A stretch of DNA of 54,276 nt from Pigoraptor vietnamica (Eukaryota; Opisthokonta; Filasterea): contig CALSCQ010001206.1 in the NCBI GenBank assembly GCA_943704525.1, positions 1 to 54,276 on the forward strand, read 5' to 3'. Of the stretch, positions 47,405-54,276 are shown one piece after another. How positions within the stretch are numbered: the stretch's first letter is position 1; each line of letters begins with the position of its first letter. The notes beneath the pieces are model-generated. The model saw nothing but the letters and a program-made list of their open reading frames with translations, made no database searches and was not told the origin of the DNA. A program made the translations under genes and the position numbers.

Positions 47405-50170
47405 CGCGCGCTGTCAACATGATGCGAAACAGCTTAGGGACGCAGTACTCAATAACATGCCCCTCCTTCCCCAGCTGCTGGAGTCCGTGCGCCCGCTGTG
47501 CAACGATGACGAGTTTGCGCGCTTTCGCGGGCACCTCGACGCTTTTGTGGGCGGCGTTGGTCGCGAGTTGCAGCGGGACCTTGAGGCGAAGGGCGCCTGC
47601 GACAACTGGCTCGATGCGTACTGGGAAGATTTGGCCTATCTTATGTGGCGGGATCCCCTCGTTCCACAGGAGACAATGTTGCTCGCGGACGACCCTCTCG
47701 GTCGCAAGCTGTCGCAGACGGAGCGCCTGGCGTCGGTTATTGCGGGGATGATTGAGTTCAAGAGCGATCTGGACCGCGAGGCTATTGAGCCCGACATGTG
47801 GGGAGACGATGGGCGCACACAATTGCTCACCCACATAGGCAAAGCGTGCACACACTTAGCAATGCGAGTTTAGAGGCTGGTTTGCTTCGTGCTGTTCGAT
47901 GTGACCTGACTATCGTGACATTGGAATGACATGTAGGGTCGGCAAGGCAACCGCGTGCATGGAGCAGTACCGCCGTGTGTTCGGGGGGTGTCGCCTGCCC
48001 CAGCGTCCGAAGGACACGCGCACCAACACAACAGCCACAAAGTGAGTTGTGTGGTGTCTATCTCCGTACAGTGCTTCCTAATTCATCTGTGTGTGTGCGT
48101 GTGCGTGTGCGTGTGTGCGTTGTGTCCTCGGAGAGTCGATGGATAAGCGTCTATGATCTAAACTGATCCCACATTCTTGTGTTCGTCTGTGTGCATGGGT
48201 GTGTGTGCGTGCGTGTGTGTGTGTGTGTGTGCGTGTGTGTGTGTGCGTGTGTGTGTGTGTGTGTGTGCGCGCGCGCGCGTGTGTGTGTGTGTGTGCGTGT
48301 GTGTGTGTGTGTGTGTGCGTGTGTGTGTGTGCGTGCGTGTGTGTGACGTGACAGGCACATTGTGGTCGTGTGCCGCGGACAGTTCTATCCCATCCCGGTC
48401 TTCGACGCTAACAATGTCCGCCGGAGCGAATCGGACATCAAGAAGCAGGTGCGTGGGCTTTTGCGCAAACTGCTGCACACACGCATGCACGTGACAATCT
48501 GCCGCCTTGAAACAAGAGGCGCACGTTGCTCTCCTCTCTTACACGTCATAATTACGTTGTTGCTCTTCTCTCTTCCACGTCGTAAACACGTTGCCCTACG
48601 CTTGCGACTCTCCACACGTCGTAACACGACGCCGTGCGCAGCTTGAGTTTGTGAAGATGGATGCCATGAGCTCGCCGCCGCAGCCGCAAATCGGCATTTT
48701 CACGGCGCTCAACAGGGACATTTGGACGGACGCGCGCGACGAGCTGTGCAAGTCGCGGCAGAACAGAGAAGCCCTCGCCGTCATCCAGTCGGCGCTGTTC
48801 GTTGCGCGCTTGGACGACGCCAACCCCACGGTGCGTGGAGCTGTCGCTCTGCAGGCTGCTACTTGCATCGCCTCTGTTTTCGTTCGTGAGAGTCTCTCTA
48901 CAGGCAGCTACTATTGTTCTTGAGAATAATGTGTCGATTTCAATACATGCATCGCCGCTGTTCTTGTTCGCAAGACTAACGTGTCTCGATGCCTCTTCGC
49001 AGACGCGCGACGAGTGGCTGATCGAGGGCATGGCGGGCGCGGCGGGCGGCAACCGTTGGTCGGACTGCGTGGTGCAGGTCTGCGTCAACAGGGCGGGGCG
49101 CCTGCACGCGTGCATGGAGCACTCGGGCGTGGACGGCGGTGAGTCGATGGGCTTCTCTCTGTGTCCGGACTCTGTGCGAGACCGTCGTGTATTGTGTGCA
49201 ACCTCCATAGACCTCATGCCCACTGTGCTTGTGTGTAACCCCATAGACCTCATGCCCACTGTGCTTGTGTGTAACCCCATAGACCTCATGCGGCCCACTG
49301 TGCTTGTGTGCAGGCCCTGTGACTCGCATGTTCGACACGGTCTTCCGCCGCATCGTTGAGCGAAAGGGCGCGCTGCAGGAGACGGCCGGCGTCTTTGACA
49401 AGAAGATGCCCGCCAAGCTGCGCTTCGAGGCGACCGAGACACTCACGCGCATGCTCAAAGACGCAGCTGCGCAGTACGAGAAGGAGGCGACGTCCGTCAT
49501 CGGGCGCGTGCTCGAGTTCGAGTCGTTTGGCCGCAACCTCGCCAAGTCGGCAAGCCTCAGTCCGGACGCCTTTGCGCAGTGCGCGATGATCAGCGCCTTC
49601 CGCCGACTCCACGGCTTCGTCCCGGCGACGTACGAGTCTGTCGTGACGACGCGCTTCAAGAAGGGCCGGACGGAGACTGGACGCACCGCAACGCCCGCAA
49701 GCGCCGCATTTGCGCACGCAATGGTGCGTGGGTCCGGTGTCTCGGACGCCGACAAGCTCGCGCTGCTGCGCAAGGCGAGCGACGCGCACGTCAAGTACAT
49801 CTCGGAGGCGTCGCAGGGGCGCGGCGTCGACCGCCACTTCCTCGGGCTGCGCATGGCCGCCGTGGAGAAGGGCATCGAGATGCCGGCGGTGTTCACCGAC
49901 CCCGTCTTCCAGCGTTCGTCGCGGTGGGTGCTGTCGACGAGTCACTTGCCCGGGGCGGTCGCGTCGGTGGCATCGGCCTTCCGACCTGTCGCTGGTGACG
50001 GCTACGGTATTCTCTACCAGGTGTACGGCAACCGCATGGTATTCACCATCACGAGCTATGCCGCATGCAAGGAAAGGAACGCGCGTGACTTTGGGACGGA
50101 GATTGCCGCTGTGTTGGAGGAGATGGGTCGCATCGCTGGGCCCACGGCGGCGCCGAAGAGCAAGATGTAG
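47118..50170 (+). CDS. Carnitine O-acyltransferase (acetyltransferase-like)
   Basis: These enzymes move acyl groups between CoA and carnitine so they can cross organelle membranes. Seven exons (47118-47324, 47475-47797, 47937-48041, 48355-48448, 48642-48830, 49003-49138, 49314-50170) encode 636 residues, close to carnitine acetyltransferase (about 626). [12 protein letters not shown] opens the fold; [15 protein letters not shown], the catalytic His in [18 protein letters not shown] and the STSHLPG motif follow. The first 55 residues are Arg/Ser/Ala-rich with few acids, like a mitochondrial presequence. The last three residues, Ser-Lys-Met, fit a type 1 peroxisomal signal. The same message could therefore supply both organelles, as with yeast Cat2. 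Substrate chain length cannot be set by eye; overall length and motifs favour acetyl. Intron 6 carries a small tandem repeat. Confidence 0.92.
47341..47402. repeat. (GT)n microsatellite in carnitine acyltransferase intron 1
   Basis: An uninterrupted GT tract of about 31 units lies on the sense strand, starting 16 bases after the donor at 47325. Confidence 0.97.
48188..48346. repeat. (GT)n/(GC)n microsatellite in carnitine acyltransferase intron 3
   Basis: An imperfect GT tract on the sense strand, with a GCGCGCGCG interruption at about 48266, runs to within 10 bases of the 3' splice site at 48354. Confidence 0.95.
49196..49313 (+). repeat. Three-copy 37 bp tandem repeat ending at a splice acceptor
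   Basis: The unit CATAGACCTCATGCCCACTG plus TGCTTGTGTGTAACCC occurs three times in intron 6 of the carnitine acyltransferase gene. In the last copy the end reads GTGCAG and serves as the 3' splice site at 49313. Confidence 0.95.
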
Positions 50171-50737
50171 ATTGGTCCTCTTTAGTTTGAGGGTACTTGT
50201 AAAGAAAAGAGAGGTCTCCCCTCCTCTCGCTCTGTGTGAGTCTCTTCTTCTCTATGCTCACAGTGGTCAGTCGATGTCGGTTGCGTATGTTAAGTCGAAG
50301 ACGGAGGCATGAATGACGTTCAGAGACAAAGAACAACGACATGCCGGTTGAATAAAGACGACATACGGACGACAACGACGACGACGGCGAGACGACTGTA
50401 TGGCTCACACGTGTGCCAAAAGAAAGGGCTAAACTGAGAGACAAAGACAGAGACAAAGAGACAACAACATCGAGACGACAAGGCGAATGGACGCACGCGA
50501 TTGGTCCGACCCACGCGATTGCCAAAAAAGGAATAATTGGCAAACACGCGCGACAACAGTCTACACGGCACACACACACGCTGCAGCACGCGCGAATCGA
50601 GCGCAAGCGCGCAAAGAAATAGGCGTTTCGCTTTGTGTAATCGTATTAATCCGGCGGTGAAATCCGACGCCTCCGAGTCAGCTCTCCCCGGGATCAGTCA
50701 CGGCGGATACAGGCCTCGGCGACAAAGAGCATTCACA
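50171..50737. promoter_or_regulatory. Region between carnitine acyltransferase and the SSUH2-like gene
   Basis: These 567 bases hold the 3' flank of the transferase and the promoter of the next gene. A purine-rich stretch (GAGACAAAGA repeated near 50438-50463) and CACGCGATTG repeated twice (50493 and 50511) are present. No gene is supported. Confidence 0.4.
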
Positions 50738-53700
50738 ATGATTACAGGCGGAATCCGCAAAGCGGCGCGCGCCTCGCGCGGTGTTGCGCTCGCTGCATCG
50801 GGCAGTGGCTTGAGCGTGGGCGTGTCCCTTGGTGAGTTTCCGTGCGCGACTTGTGTGTCCTCGCTGCCAGTGCTGCACTGCGGGCAGCCGCCAGATCAGT
50901 TCCGTGGCACGTGCTCTTGAACCTCCCCGCCCTTTGTTTTCTCTTTCTTATTGTTGAGCATTCGAGGAGAGATGTCTTCGCTCTGATCCTTCGTATCCTT
51001 CGTACGTTTAATTATACGAATGTTCTAAATCTTCTGACGTTCCAATTCCCGTGTCGTCTGTCTCGCAGGCGCAGGAGACCCATTGTTTGGCACCGTCACG
51101 CTGGACGCAAACCCCGGGTTCGTCGCTCCGCCGTACGGCTACGTGCAGGCGCCCGTCGGCTACGTCGTGGCCCCTGGGCAGTACCCTCCGGGCCAGTACC
51201 CCCCGCAGGGTCAGCCGTACGCGCAGCCCCCTCCTCAAGGACAATACGCGCCACCCCCGCCGGGGCAGGGGCAGCCGTACGCCCAACAGCAGCCGCCGCA
51301 GGGGCAGTACCCTCCGCAGTACTCGCAGGCGCCGCCCGGCCAATACCCGCCGCAAGGCCAATACCCTCCGCAAGGCCAGGGTGCCCCGCCCAACGCACAG
51401 GGACAGCCGCAACCGCAGCAGCCGCAAGTGATTGCGACGCAGGCGCCCGTCAATGCCTCTGCCGCGCCGCAGGTCCAGCAGCCCCTCCAGGCGGCGCAGG
51501 GCCAGCCAGTCCCGGCCATGCCGAGCGGGCCGCTTGCGATGACCCCGAGCGGCGACCTGAAGGACTTGCCCACACTCCCAGAGGGAGAGCTCCCTGCCGA
51601 GCCCGCCGGCCCTCCCGCGGACCTGTTTCCGAAGCTCGCGGGATACGAGGCGCTGGGCGGGCCGGGCGCCAATCCGGACGGTGGGGCTTGATGTTAATGT
51701 TTGCGTATGTGCCCGTCTGCATGTGCAGCATGTGTGTGCGCGCGCGCTTGTGTGTGTGTGTGTGTGCACGTGTGTCGTGAGTCGGCGTGCATGCTCCGGC
51801 GCGCGTGTCAATGTTTCGGGGTGTGTGCTATGAGAATCGATCTCACTGAGTCGCCTATTTTCTGCGCACGACAGGTTTCGCTCAGCCGCCACCCGCTGTT
51901 GAAGTGCCCCAGCAGGCGCCCCAGCGCACGTACCGTGTCACGTAAGTAGGCTGGCCTCTGTCCTGTTCGTATTCGATTCGATCGATTGACTTTGTTTATA
52001 CAGTACATTCAGCACTGCCGGCACTTAAAGCCATTGTGATCTCCGTTGTACTCGCTGCTGACACACTCACTGCCGTCACTCTTGCCGCCCCCATGTATGG
52101 GCACAGGACGGTGAACATCTCCGAGGACGAGGCGCGCCAGGCGCTGTTGAAGCACGTGAACGAGCAGTGCTGCTGGGGCGAGGGCGCCGCGCGCGAGCTC
52201 ACGTTCTCTACGATCACCAGCGCCGACGCATTTCACGTGAGTCGGGCTGCCCAGGGTGTCTGCGGGCTGCCCAGGGTGTCTGCCGTGCCTTTTTTTTCTC
52301 AATCGCCATTTGTTGGCTGCACTTCCACAAGTTCATTTCGCTCTCGATGCCATATGCACGTGTGTGCTTGTCACACATTGACAGTCGCATGTCGTTGAGT
52401 CGCACAACTGAACCTCGGCCTGCGCAGTACCGCCTCGAGTCGTGGGGCGAGCACCGCAGCGTTGCGTGGGCCATGGTGCCCTACAAGGGTGAGCTACTGT
52501 TGTGCGTCTAATTTGCTTCGCGCAACTTAGAGTCCCACACTTGCGGGGGCTTTGCGAGTTCGGGAAATGCCTCGATATCCTAATTTAATCGCGAGATTGC
52601 GCCTGCGCTGTTAAATGGTTGTGCAGTCTCCGATGTCAGTGGCGGCACCTGTTCATGACGACGTCCCTCTACTGACACTTCTCGACTTGCACAGGCGGTC
52701 CGCTGGACGGGCCCGAGTACGGCCCCGTGCCCGAAATTTGGTCGATCCCCGTGAGCATGCCTGCGCCCTTTAACGACCACACGGCCAACGTGGAGGTGCC
52801 GCACACGGCGTCGGCGCGGCCGTGCTTCAAGTGCTTTGCGCAGGGCTACGTCCGCTGCACCAGCTGCTTCGGCCGCGGATCGGTGGGTGTGGCGGACACG
52901 TGTTCGTCCGTGTGTGTTTGTGTGCATGTGTGCCGGCTTCCATGTGTGTGCTGGCGCGTCAACGTGCGCACGTAAGCATGGCGTTGAGCGGACGATGGAG
53001 GGCACAACTGACACGGTTGCATGTCGTTGTCATGCTATGATGATGCAGGAGTCGTGCTTCACGTGCGACGGCACCGGCACGCGTCGCATCGGTAGCCACG
53101 CGGACGTGTGCCCCTTTTGCCACGGCGCGGGGCGCAGGACGTGCACTCGCTGCCGCGGCCGCCGCGTCGTAGTCTGCGACACATGCGAGGGACAGCGCAT
53201 CCTCAAGGTCTACCTGAAGCTGACGATCAAGTGGTGCGTGGGACGCGCGTTGTGTGTGTCGTTGGTGGTTGACGTGAACGATATGGATTATGTATTTGTT
53301 GTCGACACCTGCGGCCATTGACTATCCCTTCTTTGTCTGCGGCGCAGGGTGAACCACGTTGCGGATTCGATCGTCGACGACAGCGGCCTCCCGCCGGAGC
53401 ACGCGAGCAAGGCTCAGGGCGACGTCGCCGTCAAGGAAGACGGCGTCAGGGTGCGTCTGTCATTCGATTTCTCTTGCATTTTGTTTGTTTCCGGCTCACC
53501 GGAGCTAGGATCTATCTCTGCGGCGCCCATTGGCAGTACCGGACTGGCCCGCAAGGCTATTTGCTAAACCCTCAATCCTCGCAGGTGTTCCCGATTGCAG
53601 GCTTTCAGCCGCGCGTTGACGCGACGTCGGGCATGATCATTGCAAAGCACGCGCAGGTGGGTGCAATACTCTCTCACACGCATATTGGAGTAGCCCCGAT

Positions 53701-54136
53701 AACTGCCGAGAACTGATGTCTCTCTCAAAGTCCAACCGAACCAACGTGCACGTCTGACAAGTGAGACTCCGTCGGCATGCGTGCGGCTGATCGATTGTGC
53801 AATGTCGCAGGCCTTCCCCACCGAGCGGATCCTCAACCAGCGGCAGACTGTGCGCGTGATCCCGGTCTCGAAGGCCACGTAAGTCCCCACTCAGTCGGCT
53901 GTCGTGCGATGCATTGGTGCCTATTATCAAGCTTTGTACGGGTTGGATCGCACAGTGATCTCGATAGCCAAGAGAGTCAGAATCTATTTGATATTAATAA
54001 CCTTTTGCCGCTGTTGGTTGTGCGGCGCAGGTATCAGTTCAAGGGTGACCAGCACGAGTTCTGGGTGTTCGGCCACGAGCGCAGCGTCCTGTCGCCCGAT
54101 TACCCGCACACGTGCCTGTGCTGCAACATCCTCTAG
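50738..54136 (+). CDS. SSUH2-like protein with Pro/Gln/Tyr-rich N-terminus
   Basis: Eleven exons (50738-50831, 51069-51680, 51875-51941, 52107-52236, 52428-52488, 52695-52882, 53049-53233, 53348-53450, 53585-53656, 53811-53878, 54031-54136) encode 561 residues. The C-terminal 320 residues follow the Ssu-2 homolog family: ALLKHVNEQCCWG, YRLESWGEHR, GGPLDGPEYGPVPEIWSIPV, six CxxC pairs like a DnaJ zinc domain (CFKC, CTSC, CFTC, CPFC, CTRC, CDTC), VYLKLTIKW, RILNQRQTVRVIPVSKATY and a Cys-rich end. SSUH2 is known in animals (linked to odontogenesis) with no clear biochemical role. The N-terminal 200 residues repeat QYPPQGQ-like units about ten times, as in annexin VII and some RNA-binding proteins. 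Intron 4 has a 20-base direct repeat just after its donor. The gene is complete, its stop 140 bases before the window end. Confidence 0.88.
52244..52283 (+). repeat. 20 bp perfect tandem duplication beside a splice donor
   Basis: GGGCTGCCCAGGGTGTCTGC occurs twice in tandem, starting seven bases after the 5' splice site that ends exon 4 (52236) of the SSUH2-like gene. Confidence 0.97.
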
Positions 54137-54276
54137 GGTCGCCACGCGCGCACGCACGCAAGGCAGAGAAACCGCCGTCCGGTACACTTCAGGCACGCGC
54201 GGCGCTCTTCCGAACCCATCTTTCTAAACGCTTCTCCTTCGGATCTTTCATCTATTCAGTTACCCATTCCCCCCCC
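54137..54276. other. 3' flank of the SSUH2-like gene to the window end
   Basis: These 140 bases are non-coding and end in a C run. The window likewise begins with a G run, which suggests that both ends are contig breaks at homopolymers. Confidence 0.5.

Overview
This 54 kb window is nuclear DNA from a GC-rich, intron-rich eukaryote. I could place thirteen protein-coding genes. All have short GT-AG introns, with two GC-AG exceptions, and every exon chain below stays in reading phase from start to stop. The gene mix is a bifunctional aspartokinase/homoserine dehydrogenase, a Hippo/MST kinase with SARAH domain, an LRR-PP2C phosphatase, an Adp1-like ABCG transporter, a 4E-T-like eIF4E binder, BCAS3 and SSUH2. 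This fits a unicellular member of Amorphea, either an Acanthamoeba-like amoebozoan or a protist relative of animals and fungi. An animal is unlikely because aspartokinase/homoserine dehydrogenase is present. The species cannot be named from this sequence alone.

Layout, left to right: aspartokinase-homoserine dehydrogenase (minus, runs off the left edge); BCAS3 (minus); TIM50 (plus); MST/Hippo kinase (plus, with an assembly gap in its last intron); a coiled-coil protein with a TSNAXIP1-like N-terminal region (minus); LRR-PP2C phosphatase (minus); ABCG transporter (plus); a bZIP-like factor (plus); MCM3 (plus); 4E-T-like protein (plus); pyruvate carboxylase (minus); carnitine acyltransferase (plus); SSUH2-like protein (plus). 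Head-to-head pairs that share one upstream region are BCAS3/TIM50, LRR-PP2C/ABCG and pyruvate carboxylase/carnitine acyltransferase. The last pair links two enzymes that handle mitochondrial acetyl-CoA and anaplerosis. Otherwise the neighbours look like unrelated housekeeping and signalling genes, as expected for a eukaryotic chromosome.

Non-coding DNA is full of GT/CA microsatellites. Inside introns the sense strand is usually GT, and in two introns the repeat begins at the 5' splice site itself. Several introns also carry small tandem duplications close to a splice site. Intergenic regions repeatedly hold a TCACGTGA palindrome followed by a TGACGTCA palindrome. An AT-rich island at about 24.6-25.1 kb contains a palindromic CArG box. 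I found no rRNA, CRISPR array, or clear transposon or virus copy. One degenerate tRNA-like element lies near 4.1 kb. The best candidates for new biology are the run of Thr-Met motifs in the Hippo kinase linker and the recurring intergenic module.
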